Positions 10,691-19,326 of a stretch of 64,000 nt of DNA are shown piece after piece. Under the pieces are notes generated by a model that saw only the letters and a list, made by a program, of their open reading frames with translations, was not told where the DNA came from and ran no database searches. Numbering within the stretch: position 1 is the stretch's first letter; every line of letters begins with the position of its first letter. Made by a program: the position numbers and the translations under genes. Origin of the DNA: Capsaspora owczarzaki ATCC 30864 (taxonomy: Eukaryota > Opisthokonta > Filasterea); contig NW_011887292.1 of assembly GCF_000151315.2 (NCBI RefSeq), forward strand, positions 1,899,181-1,963,180, written 5' to 3'.

Positions 10691-11998
10691 ATGCTCGCAT
10701 TGGCAGCTTTCATTGTGGCGCTGGGTGCCGCGCCGTTTCTCCTGTTCAACGTTGCTCTGAGTGTTGGCTCGGTGCTTGGCGTGCTGGCTGCAATTCTCGC
10801 GGCCTTGGTTGGCAGTGCGCAGGTCATGATGATGACCGACAACTACAAGGAGCACTCATCAAAGAACGCCACAGCGCCCAGTCAACGCGGCGGCGTGTCG
10901 GGTGGCACTGTCGCTGCACTCACCTCAATGAAGCTGTACGACGCATCGACGACATCCAGTGGCGCAACCAGCAGCAGCAGCAGTCGTAGCATGATGGGAG
11001 CGATCGCCGACTGGTTCGTGTCGTCAGCGCTCTCTGTCGCGTCATCTCGATCGTTGCTCAATCGCAAGGGCCCTTCGCCAGACTCGGACGACGGCGACGA
11101 TGATGCCAATGATGACGACGCTGCATCCGACGATCTCGCGTCTGGCCCGCCGAGCACTCACACGCAGCGGTTGGCGGGAATCGAGCAGCATTACAATCCG
11201 GCCTCCGCTGACGAGTGCGATGCGCTGCGAGCGTTCAAGCACGTCCAGACGAACACGCAGTGCATCTTTGCTCCACGCGCCAAGCTGTGGGGTTCACGGA
11301 ACTGGGATGACTACATTTCCCTCGATGCAAACATTTATCGCTCCATCCCGATGGTCCTCCGATTCTGTCAAGCGTTGGACATGGACGAGTTGCTCGACGG
11401 ATTTGTGTTTGCCATTCCGTCCACTCCGTATGGCGCCACCGTGGACGCCTTTGCCGGCACAGTCAACCGCGTGCTTCGCATGCTTTCGCACTACGATCCT
11501 GCAGGTGTTCGCATCATGGAGAAATCGTATGTGGGTCAGCGCGGCTGGGCGTTCGAGCTGGCTGGCGAACCCTTCTTTGTGACCACGTTTGCGCCGTTCT
11601 ACCCTCCAAATCACAGCCGACACGCGTTCGGCGCTCGCTGGGACGACTCTGCCACGAACGAGGGGGCCGAGCAACCACAACCATCGGTCAGCCCGTCCAC
11701 CAGCACCGCTACCAACGATCTTTCACCCGCGCAGCTCAGCGACCGGTTTTGCTTTGTTCTGTTGCAGCCGGAACGGTCGTTTGTTCGACGCAAGATTGGA
11801 GACGACACTCCACACACCAACTGGGCTGTGCCAGTCACCCCTCGCGACCGCATTCGTGCTGCCTATCGTGACGCCGGTCGAGAGTACATTGTGCCGCCGT
11901 CCATCCACTATCCGACCGCCAACCATATTGTAGAAGCAGTGCATCCGCACAGCGACCCGATTGTTGAGTTTTGGAAGCAAAAGCCAGTGTCTGGGTAG
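10691..11998 (+). CDS. YqcI/YcgG-like membrane-anchored protein
   Basis: Single exon from ATG 10691, 435 residues. The frame is open further upstream through a TTG-repeat, but without an ATG. N-terminal hydrophobic segment (MLALAAFIVALGAAPFLLF and beyond, residues 1-45) suggests a signal anchor. Residues 60-165 are Ser-rich and then acidic (DSDDGDDDANDDD). The C-terminal 270 residues resemble the YqcI/YcgG family (PF08892): NTQCIFAPRAKLWG, GWAFELAGEPFFVTTFAPFY, NHSRHAFG, FCFVLLQPERSF, RDRIRAAYRDAGR and VEFWKQK. Family function is unknown in any organism I recall. A Ser/Thr/Pro insertion (about residues 325-352) splits the domain. The family match is from memory and moderate. Confidence 0.6.
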   Translation: MLALAAFIVALGAAPFLLFNVALSVGSVLGVLAAILAALVGSAQVMMMTDNYKEHSSKNATAPSQRGGVSGGTVAALTSMKLYDASTTSSGATSSSSSRSMMGAIADWFVSSALSVASSRSLLNRKGPSPDSDDGDDDANDDDAASDDLASGPPSTHTQRLAGIEQHYNPASADECDALRAFKHVQTNTQCIFAPRAKLWGSRNWDDYISLDANIYRSIPMVLRFCQALDMDELLDGFVFAIPSTPYGATVDAFAGTVNRVLRMLSHYDPAGVRIMEKSYVGQRGWAFELAGEPFFVTTFAPFYPPNHSRHAFGARWDDSATNEGAEQPQPSVSPSTSTATNDLSPAQLSDRFCFVLLQPERSFVRRKIGDDTPHTNWAVPVTPRDRIRAAYRDAGREYIVPPSIHYPTANHIVEAVHPHSDPIVEFWKQKPVSG

Positions 11999-12089
11999 TT
12001 TTGGCTGTGATTGCGTTTGGTGTTGTCGTCATTTGTATATTATTATTATTTTTTCATGAAAAAAGCACCCTTGTCGCCGCTGCACAGTT
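11999..12089. other. convergent 3' ends
   Basis: 91 bases between the stop codons of the YqcI-like gene (+) and NUFIP1 (-). It contains ATATTATTATTATT and an A/T-rich core that probably serves transcript ends on both strands. Confidence 0.4.
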
Positions 12090-13524
12090 CTAGCCGCGCT
12101 GCTGGTGAATAGCCTCTTGAAGTACGGCATGAAGCAAGCCTGTGCCATCATGCGGTTGTTCAAAGGTCTTTGATTCGAGCAGGTGCTGAAAGCACGCGAG
12201 CAAGAGTTGTGCATTTCGAGCGAGATCGGTGCGCACCAGCTTTTCAACAAGCGTCAGGCGGCGGCTGGTGGCTGAATTCGGCAGAGCGTGGTTACTGGAA
12301 GTGGTGCTGGTGGTGGAGGAGGAAGAGGAGGTCGTGGACTTGGAATCGGACTTGGTCCCAGGCTGACGCTTGACGTGGGCAAATGGACACTTTGTGCCCT
12401 TGCGGCACGTCCCTCGCGCAAAATACTTGCATGGTCGCTTGTTGCTTGGCCCATTTGCAGAGTCTGCTTCTGGCAGCACTGGAGAGGCTCCCATTGGCTC
12501 CTCCGAGGGTTCACTGTCGTCGTCGTCTTCGTCGTCGTCATCCTCATCATCGTCGTCGTCGGAGCTTTCTGTCGCATGTATGCCGTCGTCGGTTTGATTG
12601 TCTAGTCGCACTCGCTTTGCGTGGATTCCCCTCTTCTTCTGCTGCTGCTACTGCTGATGATGAAACGCGTTTCTCGCTGGCTCGCTTTGTTGCTTTGGAC
12701 TTTGGCGGCAGCTCAGCTTTTGCTTCCATATTAGCGTTGGTGGGGTAGCGTTTTCGTCGCTCTGCGCGCCACTTTTCAATCTCTTCGGGGGTGTCCAAGC
12801 ACACAAATGTCTGAGGACAAACCAACAAGCAACAACAACAACCAAAAAAAAGTCAGAGCGCTTTGACAGTGCACGAATCAAACACCACCCAAAACACAAT
12901 CTGTCTGCAACTACCTTGCCAACAGGCGGGTGGCAGTCTTGGCGATGGCGTATCACAACACGCTTGCACGCAGTAAACGCACAACCGTTGAGGTCGCACA
13001 AAATGTGATCAATCCGGGTGTGCATGTCGAGTTTGGCTTGAGAGGCAAACTGCATGCTGCATGGTGCACATCGCACGAGCGTGCCTGTCGACTCGTGCGA
13101 CCCGGTATCTGATGGCACTGTTTCGGTGGAACTAACAGAAGTGGCTATCAAGAGTGGCGGCGTGGCGAGACCAGACGACGACAGCGGCGCTACTCGTGGG
13201 CTTGGAGAGTGGTCACCAGCCGTCGGCGTCCCTTTCTCGAGCATTTGCAGCAGAATCGACGGCGGTCCGACCGGCTGCATGGGCTGCTGTAGCAATCCTG
13301 TCTGGAAGGACTGCAGCGGTATTGGTGGCGGGAGATTCAGCAGCGAGGCGAGCGACGTCGTGCCCGCGGTTGTTGCCGCCGCGTGGAGTCGGGGCAGCGG
13401 GACCATCGCAGCAGTTGCAGCAGTTGCAGCAGTAGCAGGGCTCGATTTGGCGTTGCCGCCAAGAAGCAACTCCATTGGAGTTGGAATGTACTTTGCAGAC
13501 TGCTGGTGTGGCGTTGGTAGCATC
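12090..13524 (-). CDS. NUFIP1: NUFIP1 homologue, box C/D snoRNP assembly factor
   Basis: Exon 1 13524-12915 and exon 2 12810-12090. Exon 1 has a Pro/Ala/Gln-rich N-terminus and a C2H2 finger (CAPCSMQF...DMHTRIDH) followed by the family segment LCDLNGCAFTACKRVVIRHR. Exon 2 opens with TFVCLDTPEEIEKWRAERRK and YPTNAN, the NUFIP conserved peptide that binds SNU13/15.5K. It continues with an Asp/Glu-rich tract, a CCCH finger (CKYFARGTCRKGTKCPFAH) and a helical end TLVEKLVRTDLARNAQLLL. This is the NUFIP1/Rsa1 order. One oddity: the PEEIEKW frame and the acidic/CCCH frame differ by one base, with the switch near 12600-12660 and no plausible intron there. A single-base error in the GGGG run near 12628 would join them. 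Known role: scaffold for R2TP-dependent snoRNP assembly in the nucleus. Confidence 0.85.
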
Positions 13525-13922
13525 AAAATGAATCTGGGAGCCAAAGCAGAATGGGAAAAATTGATGACTGACCACGCGCGCTCGTGCTCAGGCTGTACTC
13601 GTGTGAGAGTCAAAGAGCATAGGATCTACTCGTGTAATGTCGGATGTCAACCATCGAAGCAAAGGGTCGTGCTGTGTGCGACAGTGGAGCGAAATCCACT
13701 TCCTTCCTTTCCGTCCTTTCCTTTCGTCATGTTCAGGCCAACAATCGAAACAAAAACAGAAACAAAACACCTTGTTCTTGGCTTGTAACAAGTATACCTC
13801 AGCATCATTCTGAAACACTCAGCGCGCGCGCACCAGCACTCAACAAGCAAAACACCAACAAGAACAACAACAAATTAAAAAAAAAAGCGCGTCGTCGTCT
13901 CAAGTTCTGATCTGATTGCTGT
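13525..13922. other. intergenic, NUFIP1 upstream / Cys-rich gene 3' flank
   Basis: About 400 bases with A-rich stretches. The open frame of NUFIP1 continues upstream of its ATG for about 30 codons but has no earlier ATG. Nothing else seen. Confidence 0.5.
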
Positions 13923-15390
13923 TTAAGCCATCACAACCTGGCCGCCAGCCTGGAGCTTGGCCAGAGCAATGGCGCGGTTGGAGAGGATGGCGGCGGCAAG
14001 GTTGCCGGCGTTGTCGAGACCAGGGAGCAGGGTCCAGGCGCGGCAGCAGCAAATGCCGCCAATGATGGTCTGGTTCTTGTCGCAGCAAGTGGCGCCGTGG
14101 AGGACGATGGCCTCGCCGCAAATGTCAAAGCAGGTCGGGCAGCAGCTGCAGTGAGTGAACGCGGGGGTGCAGCATCCGGCGGGGGTGACGGCGGCGGTCA
14201 GGGTGCGGTCAAAGTAGACGACGCCGACTTGGTCGCACTGATTTGATCACATCAAAAGGAACAAAAGTGGTGAGCGACAAAAAAAATGCACACAAAATGC
14301 ATGCAACTGTGAATGTTGCAAAATGCTGGGTTGAGAAAAAAAAAAAAAAAGCAAAAAAAGGCGCAGCTGGCAATGCTAATGTGCTCTTTTTTCTTCCTCT
14401 TCTTCTACCTCTTCTTCTGGTTCTTTGCCTTTCCCCCCCCCCCTTTCTCCTCCCCCTCTCTTGCTTCGTTGCTTGGCTGTTCCTCTGATTTTTCAGCCAT
14501 TCTCATCTCATCTCATTTCAGTTCGTGGTTTTGCTTTCGTCACGCTGCATTTTTTCGCACTCAATGAATAAAAAGCCTTAAAAAGGGTTTGTGTTGGATT
14601 TTTTTGATTTTTTTGATTTTTTTTTTTTTTTGATAATTGTGTTGGCTTTTTTTTTTTTTTTTTTTTTCAAAGAAGGAGTTTTCACAGGAAAGCAGAAAAC
14701 AAAGAAAAGAGCAAAAAGAAGCACTGTTGGTGTACTTTGAGCATTACGCATCAGCTACGCAACACACAAAAACAAAACCCATCCACCGCCTGTGACAGCA
14801 GGGTGTCCTTTGTTGTTTAGATTAGATTTGAAAAAAAAAAAAGCGCGGTTTTTTCCCTTTTTTTTTTCATTTGTTTCTTTTTGTTGCTGTTTTGAGATTC
14901 CGTTCTGCTCTGTCCTGCTCTTGCGTGGGCGAGTGCGCAGTGCCTGGAACTAGCACACCACGCTCACACGCACACGCACACGCGCATTGCAACGCGAGAA
15001 GTGAACAGAAGAGGAGAGTTCGGCAGAGAGAACAGCAATGAGCCGTTTCTTTTTTTTTCTTTTTTTTTCTTTTTTGCTTTCTTGGGAGTCAGAATCCCGC
15101 GCTCGTTTCTCCCCCTCGTGTGAGAAAGGGCGCTGTGAGGCAGTGCGGAGACGCAGGTTTCCGCTTACCAAGCACCAGCAGTTGCACCAGGGGTAGTTGT
15201 ACTCAATCTTGTTCTCGTAGACGGCAACGTAGGTGCGGCGAAGGAGATCGTCGACGGCGGCGCACATGCACAGGTTGAGGGTGCAGCAGGCCTGCAGGTA
15301 CAGCTGGGTCTTGTAGCGCTGCGATGCGGGCGCCATGTACATGAGCGCGTTGAGGTTGGGGGTGCGGGTAGCCTGGAAGATCGGATCCAT
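13923..15390 (-). CDS. conserved-looking cysteine-rich protein, unknown function
   Basis: Two exons, 15390-15169 (74 codons) and 14237-13923, joined in frame (GTAAGC donor, AATCAG acceptor), 178 residues. No signal peptide. Cysteines cluster in pairs and triplets: YLQACCTLNLCMC, YPWCNCWCLC at the splice junction, AGCCTP, HCSCCPTCFDICGE, ATCCDKNQ and GGICCCRAW. The tail is Ala-rich with AAAILSNRAIALAKLQ. A YVAVYENKIEYNYPW strand followed by VYFDRTL suggests a small beta fold stabilised by metal or membrane attachment through many Cys. I do not recognise the family. The 931-base intron is very T-rich and contains several pure T tracts. Confidence 0.65.
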
Positions 15391-16433
15391 GGTGATGGTG
15401 GTGGGTGCGCGTGTGTTTTTTTTTTTCTTCAGAAAATGAGACTGAGTCCTAAACCGGGTTTGGCTGATAGCGTGTGAGGTGTGGGGCACAGCGGTTGAGA
15501 GCGACGGATACGGTCGATCAGGAAGACCAGGAGGTGCTTGTTGTTCAAAGAGCTGTGGTGATGACTGAGAATTCAAAACGGAGCCAATGCGAGGCGCGGC
15601 AACTGGGGAGAAACGCTTCCACGTTCCTGAAATTATTTTTAGTGATTTTTTTGTTTTTTCCCTTGCTTTTTGTTGTGGACGTCATGAAATCGCGCCCTCC
15701 CACGATGACCCTCCCTTTGGGCAATGTACGCAGATGCTCTGTGGCGGCATGAGGAGGCACAAGCGCGCACACCAGGCATTTTGCTGGACAAGGGTTCTGC
15801 TGGGTTGCTTTCCACTTGTTGTTCCCGCGCCAACATTTTGATCTCCGACGGGCAACGTTTGGTTTCCGACGAGCAACAGCGGTTTTCCGACAAACAACAC
15901 TTTTTGAAATAAGGGGAGTTGGAACGCGACAAGGACAAGGAGAGGGTTGCAGAGAAAAGACGAGAGATGAGAGGGTGGGAAGTGCAGTTTCCAATTTTTT
16001 TCAGGAGTTGAGACTCTTGTGCGAGGACTCAATAATTTCTAAGATATGAGGACGGTGCGGCAGTATGTGAAGTTCCGAAGCGTCAAGTCTGGTCCGATGC
16101 ATCCAGTCTGTCAATGAACTTTTTGCTTTCGCCCGCTTTCGACTGATCTTCAACGCACGTTTCTTTCACATTGACATAATGGACCGTACTCTTGGAGACG
16201 TCATCGACCAACACCTCATCCTCAGTTCCATTTTGAACCTTCCGGCTGACCACGAGATACGCAAGTGGCCGGTTGCGGACGTCGCTCTCGTCGAGGCCCT
16301 CTCTACAGCAGCTTTTGAATGAGGAACTGCCAGCCGACCCCAAGGCGGCCACAAAGAGGCTCGTCGCCTTCAATCTGCTCCAACATTTGCTAGACCAAGC
16401 AATGATTGGAGTTAGCCCCCCAAATGAAAGGCG
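15391..16433. other. gap with weak minus-strand open frames
   Basis: A short imperfect repeat built on TTCCGAC-GAGCAAC occurs about three times between 15840 and 15900. A minus-strand open frame at 16083-16373 reads well in its C-terminal 65 codons (for example LAYLVVSRKVQNG and VLVDDVSKSTVHYV) and could be an exon of an unrecognised gene. No gene model that I can support. Confidence 0.4.
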
Positions 16434-17021
16434 CTACAGCTTGGGCAGCTTGTCACACGCACCAATCACCTCCACGGCAAGAACGATTCTGTTTTGATCG
16501 TAGTCGGCCACAAGGTTTGGAGCGACCTCCTCTTGAACGCACGAGCGGATTCGGTCGGTCGTGAAGCAGAGCCGAACACAATCAGCCTCTTGGTCGTAGA
16601 CGGGCTTCAGTTCCAACGGCGGTTTGCCATTGATCCTCTCACGAGTCGTCCATTTCGTGTGGAATGGCAGGCGGGTCGAACAATGCGCGATGCCAAGCAC
16701 ACTCAAATTCGTTGAACCGCTCAAGCGGAAAAAGTGGAAGTCCTCATCATCTTCACTCACAGTATGCGTCGCAGAAGCTAGCTCAGTGGCGGATACTCGT
16801 TGAAAATAAATGTAGAAAAAATCGTACTTGTCGCAGTACCTCCAATGGACATTCAGCCAGCGTCCAGTCTCCAGGGAGGACGGCAACAAGGCGCCTTCAG
16901 AGCTCAGGGAAGGTGTGAAGGAATACGTCGTTTGTGCCTCGCCAAGCTTGCAACTGGCCGGCGGCGGCGATGCGGTGCGGTGCAGGTGCGGGCAGCTAAA
17001 CGGGGAAACAGATGACGCCAT
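16434..17021 (-). CDS. tandem DUF2283-like protein
   Basis: Single exon, 195 residues, ATG at 17021. The C-terminal 60 residues match the DUF2283 pattern (PF10049, a small mostly prokaryotic domain): a YDQEADCVRLCF strand, then EEVAPNLVADYDQNRIVLAV and EVIGACDKLP. The central part looks like a diverged second copy: WRYCDKYDFFYIYF, a HTVSEDDEDFHFFRL stretch, then NLSVLGIAHCSTRLP. Both halves end in a V-x-G/V-I-x-x-x-x-x-LP strand. The N-terminal 50 residues are Ser/Pro-rich. Function of DUF2283 is unknown. The assignment is by eye. Confidence 0.55.
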   Translation of the reverse strand: MASSVSPFSCPHLHRTASPPPASCKLGEAQTTYSFTPSLSSEGALLPSSLETGRWLNVHWRYCDKYDFFYIYFQRVSATELASATHTVSEDDEDFHFFRLSGSTNLSVLGIAHCSTRLPFHTKWTTRERINGKPPLELKPVYDQEADCVRLCFTTDRIRSCVQEEVAPNLVADYDQNRIVLAVEVIGACDKLPKL

Positions 17022-17567
17022 GGGAGCTTCTGGAGCCGACTAGTGATGATACGATAGGACGTGTCTGAGAGAACGGGTTGGTTGCGCGGGTCGGTGCCGA
17101 GAATCACAACAACCAAATGCGTTTCGGCTGAAGCAGGCGTCGTTGAAATAGCCCGCCAAGAGTGGTTACAGCTAGCCAAGCAACGAATGTGGCGCTGTGC
17201 AGCAGAAGTCGCGGCAACAAGTGCTGACAGCGGAGGAGGTGGGAAGCGAGGTGGTCGGAAGAGAGGTAGGTTGAGGCAAGGCAATTGTGCGTGAGTGAAC
17301 ACACTCCAAATACAGATACACATCAATCCATAACACTTTCTACCTTTTTAAAATATCTAGTCAAAAAAGGTAGTAGAAAAAACCGCCGGAGGCGGAATCG
17401 CGAAGCGCGGAACGCAGAGACGCAATCGATAGAGACACACACAATAGAACGACTCTCAGCGATTCGGCTCCGAGCACGACACCCCTTGTTGTTGCCCGAC
17501 AATACTTTTTTTTTTCCATCTGGTCATTCGCAGCCTTCTTCACTCCTAAAATTCCCACTTGTCCATC
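17022..17567. promoter_or_regulatory. divergent intergenic region, DUF2283-like / ATP12
   Basis: About 545 bases between divergent starts. Several minus- and plus-strand open frames cross it, but none is recognisable. It contains a T tract just before ATP12. Confidence 0.4.
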
Positions 17568-19113
17568 ATGTTCTCGGTTTGGGCTCGCGGCAGTGTTTGG
17601 ACCCAGACAATGGTGAGGACGGCCATGCGGTGGAGCAGCTCGAGTGCGCCGCCGCCACCGCCGCCCACATCTCCACCAACGCCGACCACCAGCATCGACA
17701 GCATTCCGCAAACAGCAGCAGGGGATGCCAGTCGCGATCCGGTGTCTGCAGGCGGCGGTGCCTCGCCTGGCGGGGCTGTTCCAGGTGAGTGCTTTGCGGC
17801 TCGTTTTCCCCCACTCGCAGCAGCAATCACATCAACAATCACATCAAACCATGAACAACACAATCCCCTCCCCCTTTGTCATTCTGCTCATTATTCCTTG
17901 TCTTTGACGGGGTTCGCGCGAGGACAGAGCGAAAGCGCTTCTACCGCAGTGTCACAGTCAGCGCAGCTCCCGCAACCGCTCCTGCGCCTGGATTTGTCAT
18001 CAAGCTCGATGACCGGCAGCTGCGGACTCCGGCTCGATCGCTGCTCGTTTTGCCAACCAAGGCCCTTGCGGTCGGCGTGGCAGGCGAGTGGGACTCGCAG
18101 CGCCCGACCATCAAGCCTCACCTGATGCCGTTGGTAAGCAAACCCCAAACCACAAAGTCCATGAAGCTGGTCGCGTTCAAAAGGATGTTTGCTGGTTGTG
18201 TGATACATGCGCATCGTGGTGTAGTTTGTTCTATTGGAACAGCAAAACCCCGTTCAGCAGCCCAGCAGCAAGACGCCGGAAGGGGGAAAAGAAAAGACCC
18301 AACCTTGTGCTTTTCCCAAAAAAACTCACTACGACTTTGCCAATCAATCTATCGCGCACACACCCAGACGGCGCTGTCGAACACTGCAACCGATCCGCAC
18401 CGTCAGCGTGATCGCAATCAACGCGTGGAAGACTTGCTACGCTTTTTGGCGACAGACACTGTGTGGTATGTTGGCGATTGTTTTTTTGACCCCTGCATCT
18501 TTTTCTCTGTCAGTTTGTTTCATTCGTTCGAGGCGCTGACCAATTGAGTGCTTTGGGTTTTGGGTGCTTTCCACGCAAACATAGCTGCCGTACGCCCGAC
18601 CCAGCTGCATTCCAGGAAATGCAGTCGACGCATTGGGATCCGCTGGTGCACTGGTTTACCAAGCGCTTTGGTGTTGAGTTGAATGTCAGCGAGGATTTGT
18701 TTGGCGGTGTCCATCCCGAGGCTACCACGGATCGCATGCGCGACGTGCTCAAGAACATGAACGAATGGACGTTTACAGGTAAGTGTGTCGTCACCATTTG
18801 CTCCTTGTACATGCTTGCTTTTTTTCGAGCGCAAGCCTAACAGCCCACCACCCTACCCTGTTTTGCGCCAAACTCAGGTCTGGAGACGGCAACGCTAACC
18901 GCAAAGTCCATGGTCATTGCCGCGGCGCTTGGCGGAGGTTACATTGACGCAAACCAGGCGACCATTTGCGCCCATCTCGAGGAAGAGTTCCAGACTGAAC
19001 GCTGGGGCAAGGTGGAATGGGGCCACGGCATGCGCCACGCCGATACACGCATGACTTTGGCCGCTGCTGGCCTGTTTATGCGACTTGCAACTGAGAACGC
19101 ACGATTGTTGTAA
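17568..19113 (+). CDS. ATPAF2: ATP12, mitochondrial F1-ATPase assembly factor 2
   Basis: Five exons: 17568-17784, 17928-18133, 18368-18465, 18585-18778 and 18878-19113, giving 316 residues. The N-terminus (MFSVWARGSVWTQTMVRTAMR) is Arg-rich and amphipathic, as expected for a mitochondrial presequence. Family landmarks in order: RKRFYRSVTVS, GFVIKLDDRQLRTPAR, VAGEWDSQRPTIKPHLMPL, LSNTATDPHRQRD, LLRFLATDTVC, THWDPLVHWFTKRFGVEL, GLETATLTAKSMVIAAAL, LEEEFQTERWGKVEWGH and ADTRMTLAAAGLFM. ATP12 is the chaperone that holds the F1 alpha subunit until the alpha3-beta3 hexamer assembles. The stop codon is only 141 bases from the convergent ZZZ3 stop. Confidence 0.93.
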
Positions 19114-19253
19114 TGGGGTTGTTGTCATGGGGTTGTTGGGGGGGGGGTAATAATTTACTCATTAAGGTTGTTAAAAATAAACATGAATCAGAAACGATGA
19201 AGCAAAGCCAGGACCATCTCAGCCGTGTTTCAAACATTGTCTGATCCAATAAT

Positions 19254-19294
19254 TTAATTGTCGTAGTTGGCATCATGGGCCTTTCGTTGAAGGA

Positions 19295-19326
<32 letters not shown>

